Source: Chloroflexota bacterium
Lineage (GTDB): Bacteria; Chloroflexota; Anaerolineae; Anaerolineales; Villigracilaceae
DNA length: 64,000 nt
NCBI GenBank assembly: GCA_016213105.1
Contig: JACRBN010000026.1
Location: forward strand, 434,001-498,000
Direction of reading: 5' to 3'
In this document: positions 8,215 through 18,300 of the stretch, piece after piece
Position numbering within the stretch: position 1 is the first letter of the stretch
Layout of the letters: each line of letters opens with the position of its first letter
Program-made: the position numbers and the translations under genes
Notes under the pieces: model-generated
What the model saw: only the letters and a program-made list of their open reading frames with translations
Told to the model about the DNA's origin: nothing
Database searches by the model: none

Positions 8215-9522
8215 ATGAAAGCTATCCGCTTATTATTGGTTGTGTTGGGAATCTCCCTGCTGGCGTTCGGATCGGTCCATGCCAGGCAGAATGTGCCGCT
8301 GGTGCTCACCATGAAGGCCGAGGGCGCGATCATGCCGCCCATGCTGGAATACATCCAACGTGGCATCGAAACCGCCGAAACGCAGCGGGCCGAGGCGCTG
8401 GTCATTCAGCTGGATACGCCCGGCGGGAGCATTGCCACGATGAAGGAGATCATCACTGCCATTCGCGCCAGCGAGGTGCCGGTGATCGTGTTCGTCTCCC
8501 CGCGCGGAGCTTGGGCGGGCAGCGCCGGCGCGCCCATCACCATGTCGGCCCACGCGGCGGCCATGTCGCCCGAGACCGTCATCGGCGCGGCCTCCCCGGT
8601 CGGCGGAGGCGGCGAGGATTTGGGCGAGACGATGAAGGCCAAGGAAATGGAAGCCCTGACCAGCATCGTGCGCTCGCTGACGGCGCGCCGCGGCCCCGAG
8701 GTGGTGGAACTGGCCGAGGCCATGATCACCGAGGCCAGGGCCGTCACCTCTGAAGAGGCGCTCGAGATCGGTCTGATCGACTTCATGGCCGAGGACACCG
8801 ACGATCTGCTGGACAAGCTGGACGGTTTCACGGTCGAGATGCCCGACGGTCCGCGCACGCTTCATACTGCGGATGCGCGCACCGAAGCGCTGACGATGAG
8901 CCTGATCGAACAACTCCTGCTGGTGCTGACCGACCCGAACATCGCCTTCCTGCTGCTGGCCATCGGCGTGCAGGCCATCCTGATCGAGCTGTCCAGCCCG
9001 GGCGGATGGGTGGCGGGCTTCATCGGCGTGGTCTGCCTGGCGCTGGCCACCTACGGCATGGGCGTGCTGGAGGTCGAGTGGTTTGGGCTGGTCGTCATCG
9101 GCATCTCGTTCGTGCTGTTCATTCTCGATATCAAGGCGCCCACCCACGGCGCGCTGACCGCCGCCGGCGTGGGCACGTTCATCGTGGGGGCGCTGGTGCT
9201 GTTCAATTCGCCGGGCACGCCCCAGATCCAGAAGGTTTCGGTCCCGCTTGTGGTTGGCATGGGGTTGACCATCGGCGTGGTCTTTGCGTCCATCCTGGTC
9301 TTCGCCCTGCGCGCCCAGCATGGACCGATTCGCATGGGGGCCGAGACACTGGCGCGCAAATCGGGCAGCGTCCGCACGTGGTCGGAGGGCAGCGGCCAGG
9401 TGCAGGTGGAGTCGGAGCTGTGGAGCGCGGAATCCGCCCCGGGGTCCGAACCCATCGGTAAGGGCGACCGCGTCGAGGTCGTCGAAGTCAGAGGTTTGAG
9501 ATTGATCGTCAAGAAAAAATAA
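8215..9522 (+). CDS. NfeD-family membrane-bound serine protease (SppA/ClpP-like)
   Basis: An N-terminal signal segment (MKAIRLLLVVLGISLLAFGSVHA) precedes a ClpP/SppA-like protease domain: LVIQLDTPGGS, then PVIVFVSPRGAWAGSAGAPI, whose Ser is the likely nucleophile, and AAMSPETVIGAASPVGGGG. Four hydrophobic segments follow (about residues 235-350), and the last 80 residues form the OB-fold NfeD domain (PIGKGDRVEVVEVRGLRLIV). Members cleave membrane-associated proteins and usually work with a stomatin-like partner; none is visible here. TATAAT lies 8-13 bp before the ATG at 8215, so the mRNA may be leaderless; the earlier ATG at 8206 overlaps the -10 box. Confidence 0.85.
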   Translation: MKAIRLLLVVLGISLLAFGSVHARQNVPLVLTMKAEGAIMPPMLEYIQRGIETAETQRAEALVIQLDTPGGSIATMKEIITAIRASEVPVIVFVSPRGAWAGSAGAPITMSAHAAAMSPETVIGAASPVGGGGEDLGETMKAKEMEALTSIVRSLTARRGPEVVELAEAMITEARAVTSEEALEIGLIDFMAEDTDDLLDKLDGFTVEMPDGPRTLHTADARTEALTMSLIEQLLLVLTDPNIAFLLLAIGVQAILIELSSPGGWVAGFIGVVCLALATYGMGVLEVEWFGLVVIGISFVLFILDIKAPTHGALTAAGVGTFIVGALVLFNSPGTPQIQKVSVPLVVGMGLTIGVVFASILVFALRAQHGPIRMGAETLARKSGSVRTWSEGSGQVQVESELWSAESAPGSEPIGKGDRVEVVEVRGLRLIVKKK

Positions 9523-9525
9523 CTT

Positions 9526-9611
9526 CGTCATTGCGAGGCGGCGTTCTTCCGCCGAAGCAATCCCCTAGTTGGAATATTGAGATTGCTTCGGGCTACGCCC
9601 TCGCAATGACG
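9526..9611. repeat. 86-bp palindromic repeat (MITE-like), copy 1
   Basis: Begins CGTCATTGCGAGG and ends CCTCGCAATGACG, complementary ends, with inner arms CCGAAGCAATC and GATTGCTTCGG. A second copy with matching ends and arms lies at 48673-48752. No transposase is nearby. Confidence 0.8.
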
Positions 9612-9624
9612 TAATAAGGAATTT

Positions 9625-10557
9625 ATGCCTGTTACCCCTACCAGAGACCGAGTCTCCCCCCAGCCTGAAACCCGCCCCCTGCGCCGCCCCGATTGGATCA
9701 AGGTGCGCGCGCCCTCGGGCGAAGTGTACGAACGCCTGCAAACGTTGATGCGTTCGAAGGAACTGCATACCGTCTGTGAAGAAGCCATGTGCCCGAACCT
9801 GGGCGAATGTTGGGGCAGCGGCACGGCCACCTTCCTGATGCTGGGCGATGTATGCACCCGCACCTGCGCGTTCTGCGACATCAAACACGGCAAGCCGGCC
9901 CTGCTCGATTGGGGCGAGGCCGAACGCGTGGCGCAGGCCGTGAGGACCATGAACCTGAAGCACGCGGTCATCACCTCCGTCAACCGCGACGAGCGGCGGG
10001 ACGGCGGCGCGCCGATCTTCGCGATGGTCATCCGCCGCATCCGCGAACTGCTGCCCGGCTGTTCCATCGAGGTGCTGATTCCCGATTTCAAGGGCAGCGT
10101 CGAGGCGCTCAAGATCGTGATGGATGCGCGCCCCGAGATCCTCAATCACAACGTGGAGACCGTGCCGCGATTGTTCAAGACCGTCCAGCCGCAGGACAAG
10201 TATGAGTGGGCCGCCGCCACCCTGAGTCACGCCAAAAAACTCGACCCCGAGGTGCTGACCAAGAGCGGCATCATGCTCGGCCTGGGCGAGACGATGGACG
10301 AGGTCAAGGCCGTGATGCGCGACCAGCGCAGTTGGGGCGTGGACATCCTGACCATCGGCCAGTACCTCCAGCCCAGCAAGAAACACCTGCCCATGCAGCG
10401 CTACTACACGATGGAGGAATTCGCCGAATTGCGCGACTATGGCAAGGAGATTGGCTTCCAGTGGGTCGAGTCGAATCCGCTGGTGCGCTCGTCGTATCAT
10501 GCCGCGGAACAGGTGCGGGCGTTGAGCGTGGTGCATCGAAAACTTTATGGGGTGTAG
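9625..10557 (+). CDS. lipA: Lipoyl synthase
   Basis: Radical-SAM enzyme that inserts two sulfurs into octanoyl groups on lipoyl domains of 2-oxoacid dehydrogenases and the glycine cleavage system. Both iron-sulfur cluster motifs are complete: the auxiliary cluster [12 protein letters not shown] (C51, C56, C62; Cx4Cx5C) and the radical-SAM cluster CTRTCAFC (C77, C81, C84; CxxxCxxC). The C-terminal RSSY (in [11 protein letters not shown]) that anchors the auxiliary cluster is present. Length (310 aa) is normal. No lipB or other lipoylation gene is next to it, and an intrinsic terminator follows, so it is a single-gene unit here. Confidence 0.97.
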   Translation: MPVTPTRDRVSPQPETRPLRRPDWIKVRAPSGEVYERLQTLMRSKELHTVCEEAMCPNLGECWGSGTATFLMLGDVCTRTCAFCDIKHGKPALLDWGEAERVAQAVRTMNLKHAVITSVNRDERRDGGAPIFAMVIRRIRELLPGCSIEVLIPDFKGSVEALKIVMDARPEILNHNVETVPRLFKTVQPQDKYEWAAATLSHAKKLDPEVLTKSGIMLGLGETMDEVKAVMRDQRSWGVDILTIGQYLQPSKKHLPMQRYYTMEEFAELRDYGKEIGFQWVESNPLVRSSYHAAEQVRALSVVHRKLYGV

Positions 10558-10580
10558 TGAGTAGAGAATAGAGAGTGGAG

Positions 10581-10615
10581 AACTCCCACGGCCGGTTGGT
10601 TGGTGGGAGTTTTTT
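10581..10615 (+). terminator. Intrinsic terminator after lipA
   Basis: AACTCCCAC (10581-10589) pairs with GTGGGAGTT (10603-10611), directly followed by a T6 run (10610-10615). Just upstream (10561-10580) is a purine-rich GAGAATAGAGAGTGGAG string. Confidence 0.9.
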
Positions 10616-10640
10616 GTTGCGGAGTGGGGCGAAGCTGACT

Positions 10641-10666
10641 TATAATTTTCGCAGACGCGAAAGGAG
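10641..10666 (+). promoter_or_regulatory. Promoter -10 box and RBS of the 10673 gene
   Basis: TATAAT at 10641-10646, with TTGCGG 18 bp upstream as a possible -35 box, and a clear AAAGGAG RBS at 10660-10666 before the ATG at 10673. Confidence 0.5.
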
Positions 10667-10672
10667 TTTCCC

Positions 10673-11068
10673 ATGACCCGCCGTCCGTTTTCTGTGACCG
10701 TTACCCTGGGGCTGATCCTGTTCAACGCCGTGATCTGGCTGGCCTTCGGCGTCATCGTGGCCGCGCACCTGCATCCCGCCCTGCCGGATGAACCGGCCTA
10801 CCTGCTCATTTTGTCTGTCCTGTCTTTGGGGGCGGCGCTGGTTCTGTCGGGGCTGGCCTTCTTCCTGATGAAACACAATCGCCTGGTCTATTTTCTGGCC
10901 CTGGCTTTTTTCGGCCTGACGACCCTGGCCTTCTTCCTGGATGATTTCGGCTGGATCGACCTGGCCTTCCTGGTCATCAACATCCTGCCTGCGGCCCTGC
11001 TGCTCAAGGACAGGGACTGGTACCTGCACGATCTCTCACATCTCACTTCGACAGGGATTCACTCATGA
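10673..11068 (+). CDS. Small four-helix membrane protein, hypothetical
   Basis: 131 residues with four strongly hydrophobic segments: near 10-30 (SVTVTLGLILFNAVIWLAFG), 42-64, 70-88 and 97-115. It has no signal motif and no recognised family. A strong RBS and a promoter precede it, and its last codons overlap the start of the MaoC-like gene by 4 nt (ATGA at 11065-11068), so the two are translationally coupled. No function can be given. Confidence 0.75.
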   Translation: MTRRPFSVTVTLGLILFNAVIWLAFGVIVAAHLHPALPDEPAYLLILSVLSLGAALVLSGLAFFLMKHNRLVYFLALAFFGLTTLAFFLDDFGWIDLAFLVINILPAALLLKDRDWYLHDLSHLTSTGIHS

Positions 11069-11466
11069 CTCAATTGACCGTCGGCGACTCCGCTTCGCGC
11101 ACGATGACCATCACGGACGAAACCATCCGCGTCTTTGCCGAACTCACCGGCGACAGGAATCCCGTCCACCTGGACGAGGCCTACGCAGCCGGGACGCGCT
11201 TCGGGCGGCGCATTGCCCACGGCATGATCGCAGCCGGGCTGATCTCGGCCGCGCTGGCCAATGACCTGCCCGGGCCGGGCACGGTCTACCTGGGACAGAC
11301 CCTGCAATTCAAGGCCCCGGTCTACCCGGGTGACACGATCACCGCCACGGTGGAGGTCAAAACCGTCCGTGCCGACAAGCCCATCGTGACCCTGTCCACC
11401 TACTGTGTCAACCAGGATGGGACGCGCGTCCTCGAAGGCGAGGCCACGGTGCTGGTCAGCCGGTAA
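11065..11466 (+). CDS. MaoC-like (R)-specific enoyl-CoA hydratase
   Basis: A single hot-dog domain of 133 residues, the usual length of PhaJ-type enzymes. The hydratase motif is present: FAELTGDRNPVHLDEAYA, with catalytic Asp and His in DRNPVH, followed by FGRRIAHGMIAAGLIS. Such enzymes hydrate trans-2-enoyl-CoA to (R)-3-hydroxyacyl-CoA and act in fatty-acid or polyhydroxyalkanoate metabolism; which pathway applies here cannot be told. It overlaps the upstream membrane-protein gene by 4 nt. Confidence 0.88.
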   Translation: MTQLTVGDSASRTMTITDETIRVFAELTGDRNPVHLDEAYAAGTRFGRRIAHGMIAAGLISAALANDLPGPGTVYLGQTLQFKAPVYPGDTITATVEVKTVRADKPIVTLSTYCVNQDGTRVLEGEATVLVSR

Positions 11467-11549
11467 ACATGCCATTTTCCTGTAACAATGAATGACCGGA
11501 AAAGCGATATAATGCCTTTGTAGTATTTTGCACAAAAGGATGAGGCTGA

Positions 11550-11945
11550 ATGGCCATTCAATGGAACCCTGAAAAGATGGCGACCGGTTTTGCCGACGTG
11601 GATGCGCAGCACCAGGAGTGGATCCGCCGTTATAACCAGTTCGATGAGGCGATCCAAAAACAACACGGCCTGGAAACGGTGCGTTCGACCCTGGATTTCT
11701 TCATCAATTACGCCGATACACATTTCGCCCTCGAAGAAGCCTGCATGGCCGAACATCACTGCTCCTCGGCGGCGGCCAATCGCGCCGCGCACCAGGTGAT
11801 GCGCGATGTGCTGGTCGGGTACAAGAAATATCTCGACAAGAAGGATGTCTCGATGTCTGACGTGGCCATCCTCAGGCTCGACATGGAAAACTGGCTCACC
11901 AAACACATCTTGGAGATCGACATCAAGTTGAAGGATTGTCACTAG
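11550..11945 (+). CDS. Bacteriohemerythrin-like protein with one changed iron ligand
   Basis: A 131-residue four-helix bundle of the hemerythrin family, which binds O2 at a di-iron centre in the cytoplasm. Ligands visible: H21 (DAQHQEW), H58 and E62 (DTHFALEE), H81, H119 and D124 (LTKHILEID). The usual HxxxH pair reads NRAAH here, so the position normally held by His is N77. That could weaken or alter one iron site. An RBS (AAGGATGAGG) and TATAAT at 11508-11513 lie upstream, and an intrinsic terminator follows, so the gene is monocistronic. Confidence 0.85.
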   Translation: MAIQWNPEKMATGFADVDAQHQEWIRRYNQFDEAIQKQHGLETVRSTLDFFINYADTHFALEEACMAEHHCSSAAANRAAHQVMRDVLVGYKKYLDKKDVSMSDVAILRLDMENWLTKHILEIDIKLKDCH

Positions 11946-11974
11946 AATTTCCCGCTTCAACAGCATAAGCCCCC

Positions 11975-12005
11975 AAAGAGATTGGCATGCGCCGATCTCT
12001 TTTTG
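11975..12005 (+). terminator. Intrinsic terminator after the hemerythrin gene
   Basis: AAAGAGATTGGC (11975-11986) pairs with GCCGATCTCTTT (11991-12002) with one G-T pair and an ATGC loop, then TTTTG. Confidence 0.85.
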
Positions 12006-12052
12006 TTTCGCGTTGTTGGTTTTCAGAGTCCTAACAGTTTTGAGGGAAAACC

Positions 12053-12081
12053 TTGCTTAAAAAAATATGAGCATTTATACT
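12053..12081 (+). promoter_or_regulatory. Sigma-A-type promoter of the amylase/C25 gene and lasso cluster
   Basis: TTGCTT (12053-12058), 17-bp spacer, TATACT (12076-12081). The expected transcription start is near 12088, giving a leader of about 300 nt before the ATG at 12385. Confidence 0.7.
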
Positions 12082-12087
12082 GCTTCG

Positions 12088-12282
12088 CGAGTCGAGTATG
12101 GGTAAAGCACTTCCCTTACTGTTTGGGCCCCGGGTTGTCCAATGAATTCATAGACAGATGCGATGAGGCAGGGTATTGTGGGGGAGGGATTTGGGCGCCT
12201 GGAACCACCCTGCGGAGCCAGTGGCGCAACCGGCTGTCTATTGCAAGTCACTTTCTAAATCTGATTTTATTGTCCCGTTCGT
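12088..12282 (+). promoter_or_regulatory. Candidate structured 5' leader (riboswitch-like)
   Basis: This gene-free stretch (11946-12384) holds nested pairings: P1 ATAGACAG (12150-12157) with CTGTCTAT (12234-12241); P2 GCAGGGT (12168-12174) with ACCCTGC (12207-12213); and P3 GCC (12217-12219) with GGC (12232-12234), which slightly competes with P1. An intrinsic terminator follows 40 nt later and the gene starts 70 nt after that, the usual aptamer-terminator-gene layout. I compared it by eye with c-di-GMP, SAM, TPP, cobalamin and c-di-AMP riboswitch consensus strings and none fits. A 100-codon frame over it lacks an RBS and coding character. Confidence 0.4.
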
Positions 12283-12317
12283 GAGCAAACGCAAGGCGCG
12301 TTCCTGCTCGGTTTTTT
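12283..12317 (+). terminator. Intrinsic terminator in the leader of the amylase/C25 gene
   Basis: GAGCA..ACGC (from 12283) pairs with GCGT..TGCTC (to 12309), followed by GGTTTTTTG. It lies between the promoter at 12053-12081 and the start at 12385, so it would stop transcription before the gene unless relieved. This supports attenuation or riboswitch control. Confidence 0.65.
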
Positions 12318-12384
12318 GTTTTGCGCAGATACACGGCAATTTCACAATCCATCCAGATCCAACCCTACACACAAGGTGGTAGAA

Positions 12385-15300
12385 ATGAACCGAAAAGCTT
12401 TCTTCCGAATCTCGTTCCTGACAGTCACCCTGATGGGCCTGTTGTTTTTGTTCGTCCAGCCGGGCCTGGCGGCGATTGGCCAGCCGCGGCCGCTGATGTC
12501 GTTGGGCTGGGTCGGGAATATGTGGCCGGCGGGTGGGACGACCCACACCATCACAACGGGAACCAGTTTTAACGTGTATGTCCAGGTGTGGAAGGGTGGG
12601 GTGACCGATTCCTCCGGCCAGGGCGCGAACATTACTTGTACGCTGACCTGGACGCCAGTTCCGTACTTTGGCGGGAGTGGGGGGACGACAACCGAGACCG
12701 CCATGACATATAACGGGGACCCTACCCCCAGTAATGACGAATACATGGCTACCATCACCCCTTCTGTCGGGTTGTACGAAATTTCGGCGTATTGCACCGA
12801 CACGACGGACAGCACTTCAATGGAGCAGGGGGCAGGCAAGATCAAGCTGGTGGTGGATGCCGCCAGCGGAGCCTGCAACGGGGCAGTCCAGAATAATAAC
12901 AATCTTTACTGGAACGGCCTCTTCCACGATTCATTTTCCACCTCTTACCGTACTCCCACCGGCCCGGTCACGACCGGCTCCACCGTCACCCTGACCTTCC
13001 GCACCTGCATGGATGACGTGAATGCGGTTCCCACCATTCGCATCTGGAACGACCGCACTAATACCTCCACCACTCCCGCCATGACCTTCGACGGGCACGG
13101 CAGCGACGCGACCCTGGGCGGCGTAACCTACTGGACCTATGACCTGTCTGTGGGCGCGGACCCCACCATTTACTATTACGTCTTCCAAACCACCGATGGC
13201 AGCGCGACGGCCTACTATCGCGATGACGACCCGAAATTTTATGGCGGCGGATATGGCGCGGCGGAGAGCAACCAGACCACGGCCTACGATAATTCCTACC
13301 AACTGACCGTCTACGATCCCTCCTTCTCCGTTCCATCCTGGATGCAGCGCGGCGTGGTCTACCAGATCTTCCCTGACCGCTTCCGCGACGGGAGCGCGGG
13401 CAATAACCCGGCCGCGGGACGTTTCTTCTACAACGAATCGGGCGGGACGATCGTCCGCTCCAATGACACCGATTGGAACACGGCCATCTGCGACCCGCGT
13501 TCGGCGGGCGGTTGTCTGGGCGATTACAGCAACAATTTCTACGGCGGCGACCTGGCGGGCATCACCGCAAAGATTAATGCGGGCTACTTCGACCAATTGG
13601 GTGTCTCGGTGATCTATCTCAACCCGATCTTCCTCTCCCCGTCCAATCACAAATACGACACCGCCAACTACTTGCAAATCGATCCCGATTTCGGCACCTT
13701 GACTGATTTTGGTAATCTGGTAACCGCGGCGAATAGCCACAACATCAAGATCATTCTGGACGGCGTCTTCAACCACACCTCGTCCGATAGCATGTATTTC
13801 GACCGCTATGGCCGCTATGATTCTGCGGGTACGATCAATGATATCGATGGCGGCACCGACGATAATACCGGCGCGTGCGAAGCCGGCGCATCCCCCTTCT
13901 ATTCCTGGTTCTACTTCCCGGCGGGCAGCAATCCGGGTAAGGATCAGCCCGGCAATGTGACCGTCTACTGCCCCAACGGTGCGGGCAATGCGGACCAGAC
14001 CTACGAAGCCTGGTATGGCTACTCCTCCCTGCCGAAATTGCAGGCCAACATTCCAGCGGTCACCGACCTGATCTGGGATAACGGGACCAGTTCCGTCGGT
14101 CCGTATTGGATCGATCAGGGTGCTTCGGGCTGGCGCTTCGACGTCGGCGCGGATGTCGACCCGGGCCTGACGAACGATCCCTCCAACGATTATTGGGAAG
14201 GTTTCCGCACGGCCGTGCGTACCGTCGACTCTGAGACGATCACCCTGGGCGAGGAATGGGGCGACGCCTCCCCCTGGCTGCTGGGCAACGAGTGGGACAG
14301 CGTGATGAATTACCGCTATCGCTCGGCGGTGATGAGCTGGCTGTTCACAGGTTGCTCGGGCGACGGCTGCACAGGCGGGACATCCTTCTCGGACAACGAC
14401 AGCAACTCCTTCAGTTCCAGTGGTTCGATCTCGGCGATTACGCCCTCGCAGTTCAACGCGCGCCTGCTTTCCATCCAGGAGGATTATCCGCCCATGGCCT
14501 GGAAGGCCATGATGAACCTGGAAGGCTCGCATGACACCAACCGCATCCGCTTCCTGCTGAAAAAAGTCAATAATAACGACGACCCAGCCGCCATCCAACG
14601 CATGAAGGAATTATGGCTGTTCGCCTTCACCTACGCCGGCGCGCCCACCCTGTATTACGGCGACGAGGTTGGCCTGAGTCAGGATGGCGTGTGGGACGGT
14701 TCGCAATATCAGGATGATCCCTACAACCGCGCGCCCTTCCCCTGGGATGATGAGTCTGGAACCAGTTTCACGGCGGACACCGACCTGCAAGACTTTGCGC
14801 GCCAGATGGCCAGCATCCGCCACAGCTACCGTGCCCTGCAGGACGGCGACGTTCAGCACGGCATCCTGATCGATGATGTCAACAAACTCTACGGCTTTGC
14901 GCGCACGAATGGCAGCCAGACGGCGCTCATCGTGCTCAACCGGGATAGTTCTTCTCACAGCGTCACCCTTAGCGGATTGAACTCCGCGCCTTATTCCCTG
15001 ACAAACGGCACAGACCTGGTGGATGTCATCTCAGGCGACACGTATACCGTTTCAGGCGGGGCTGTTACGGGCATTTTGGTCGACGCGACCTGGGGCGCGG
15101 TTCTGCTCGAACAGAATAAGATCGAAACTCCCGCCGAGCCGGGCGCCGCGACGTTCAACTTCAACGGCTCCGACGTAACCCTGGGCTGGAACCTGGTATC
15201 CCTGGATAGCGGCATTGGGCGCGAAACGCCGACCGTCTATACCATTCATCGCAGCGCCACCTATCCCTTCACGCCCGACGGGTCCAATTGGCTTGCCAAT

Positions 15301-18300
15301 GTCAATCCCCCGACATATGGCGCCGCCCAGTCGCGCCTGACCTATACTGACTCCGGCGTGAGCGGAACGGCCGCGTATGCCATTTGCGCCGAGAATGCCG
15401 GCGGCAAGGCGGGCTGTGTCACCTTCGCGCCTCAATGCGCCGCAGATACGAATATGTTCCGCTCCACCGCCAGCGGCCTCTGGACCGATGAGACCACCTG
15501 GCAGGTTTCACCGGATGGCATCAGTTGGGCCGCGGCCTCCTGCTGGCCGACAGCCGATAACGATGCCATCGACATCCTGGCTGGTCATACGGTCACGGTC
15601 GACTCGAATTTCCCGGTCGATCAATTAACCATCGCATCCACCGCACAAGTCACAGTGGACAGCGGCACAACCTGGACCGTTGCAAATGGGACCGGCACCG
15701 ACCTGACCGTCAATGGAACGGTGGCCAATGCCGGCACGATCACGATGACCGGCAGCGGCTCCTTTGCCGCAGGAAGCACCTACCAGCACAGCCAGAACGG
15801 CGGCGTCATCCCGACCGAAACCTGGAACTCGACCTCGACCGTCCTGGTGACGGGCGTGACCACCACTGCGCCGACTGGGCTGGGGCAGACCTTCGGCAAT
15901 TTCACCTGGAATTCCACTGGACAAACGGCCGATGTCACCCTGGCGGGCGGCCTGACGACGGTGGTTGGCAACTTCACCGTGACCTCCACGGGCGCCAGCC
16001 AGCTTGGCCTGGTGGCGGATTCACCGGCTGCTCCGACAACCAATATCACCGGCAACCTGACGGTGAACGGCGGGACGTTCGCCTTTTCGACGGGCACGTC
16101 CGCTCCCACCGTGAACCTCACCGGGAACGTGGTGCTGGCGGGCGGAACGCTGCGCCCCGGGGCCGGCAGCGGCGTCCCCACCTTTACGGTCAGGGGCAAC
16201 TGGACGAATAACGGCAGCGCCTTCGACGGCGGCACGGGAACCGTGACCTTTAATGGGACCGCAGGACAGACCATCAATGGAACGGCGGCCAGCCAGACCT
16301 TCAATCACATCACCATCAGCAAAACGGCGGGCACACTCCTGAACACAGGCGGCAGCACCACCAGCCTGACCGTGAACAACCTGACTGAGACGACCGGCAA
16401 TTTCACCGCGCCGGCGGCCCTCGATATCAACGGCAATTTTGTACATTCTGCCGGCACCTTCACCGCTGGCGCCAACATCACCATTGCCGGGAACTGGACC
16501 AACAATGCGGCGGGTTTCGGGGCGAACGGCGGCACCGTCACCTTTGACGGAGCCACGCAGGCGCTTGGCGGTTCAACTGCGACAACGTTCAGCACGTTGA
16601 CTGTTGCCAATGGATCGACCACGACCAGCACGATTAACCCGACCATCGCAACATTTAATGTGAACAATGGCGGCAAATATATTCATAATCCTACTGTTGC
16701 TGCTGGCCTCCCCGGTACCACGAGAAATTTTGGCGCAACCAGTACCATTGAGTATCAAAGGAATTCAGCAGCTGCATGCCCCGTCTCGGCTAATTATGGT
16801 AATCTAATTATTAATGTCAGTAATTTCAGCCAAAGTATTGGCTGTGCAGGTGCTTTGACTTCGATAGCTGGCGACCTTGAGATCAAAAATACCAGCGGAT
16901 TCGAGTTTAGATTTGCCTCTACTCAGAGCACAACCCACAATATCGGTGGGAATTTGATCATCAGCGGCGGAACCCTGGTGTTTTCGAGCACCACGGGCGC
17001 TCCCACAGTAAACGTGGCTGGCAACACAACGATTTCTTCGGGTACGCTCAATCTGGGTGGTGGCTCTGGTGCTCCCACGTTGAATATCAGCGGCAACTTT
17101 ACCCAGACGGGCGGTACCCTGACGCGCACCGGCACCAATAACCGCACCATCAACCTGGCCGGTAATTGGAGCTATTCCGCTGGAACGTTCACCAACACAG
17201 GCATTGTAGTCAACATGAACGGTACCTTGGCCCAAACCATCGGCGGGTCGGCTGCCACGACCTTCAACAGCCTGACGATCAGCAATACGGCCGGCGTCTC
17301 GCTCAGCGGCGTCGATGCCACCGTCAACAGCGTGCTGACGCTGGGCGCCAACAAACTCGCCACGGGCGCAAACAGGGTCATCCTGGTCTCCACATCCTCC
17401 CTGTCGCGCACGACCGGCTGGGTCAACGGCAACCTCCAGAAGCCGGTGGCAGCCAATACCATCTCGCCCATCACCTTCGAGGTGGGCGGCGCGACGAATT
17501 ATGCGCCCATCACTATCACCTTTAGTGGAGTATCCGCCGGCACCCTGACCGGCTCCACCACCGATGGGCAGCATCCCGCCTTCCGCGACAACAGCATCAG
17601 CAGTGAGAACTACATCAACCGCTACTGGACACTGACGCCTTCCGTCGGAATGACCTTCACCAGCTACGATGCCACTTTCACCTTTAATGACCCGGGCGAC
17701 TATGTCGGTTCCCCCACGATTGGCTCCCTGGCGCTGCAAAAATATTCGGGCGGAATCTGGACAAGTTCTCCCAATACCCCTTCCTCCACTGCCACCACCG
17801 TGACCGGCACCGGCTTCACCAGCTTCAGCGACTTCTACGCCGGCAACGGCGGCACGCCCCTGCCCGTGACGCTCTCCTATGTCAATGCCGCGCGCAACGG
17901 CACCGAAGTGCTCTTCGACTGGTCGACCGTCACCGAAAGCGGCAATCTCGGCTTCAACCTGTATGGCGTCGATGAGAACGGCCAGCGCGTCCTGTTGAAC
18001 AAAGCGTTGATCCCCTCGCAGGATATCGACTCCCTGTCGCGCCTGGACTACAGCCTGCAAGTCGAGACACCCTTCGACACCTTCTACATCGAGGAAGTCG
18101 ACATTACCGGACGGGGCGACTGGCACGGCCCCTACCAGGTCGGCCAAACCTACGGCGCCCGCGCCGAGTCCAGCCGCATCGATTGGGCCGCCGTCCGCGC
18201 CGAACGCCAGGCCGCCAGCAAGGACCTGCGCCTCGAACTGACCGCCCTGCCCGAGGAACTCAAGCTCAACCTCAAGGTGCGCCAGACCGGCCTGCAGCGC

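Noticed and set aside
9565-10755. Open frame of 396 codons on the minus strand
   Set aside because: Antisense to lipA, whose two iron-sulfur motifs are intact.
12088-12282. Known riboswitch (c-di-GMP, SAM, TPP, cobalamin or c-di-AMP)
   Set aside because: The conserved core strings of these classes are absent by eye, so only an unclassified leader is claimed.
11982-12284. 100-codon frame in the leader region
   Set aside because: No RBS, overlaps the promoter and the paired segments, and the product resembles no protein.
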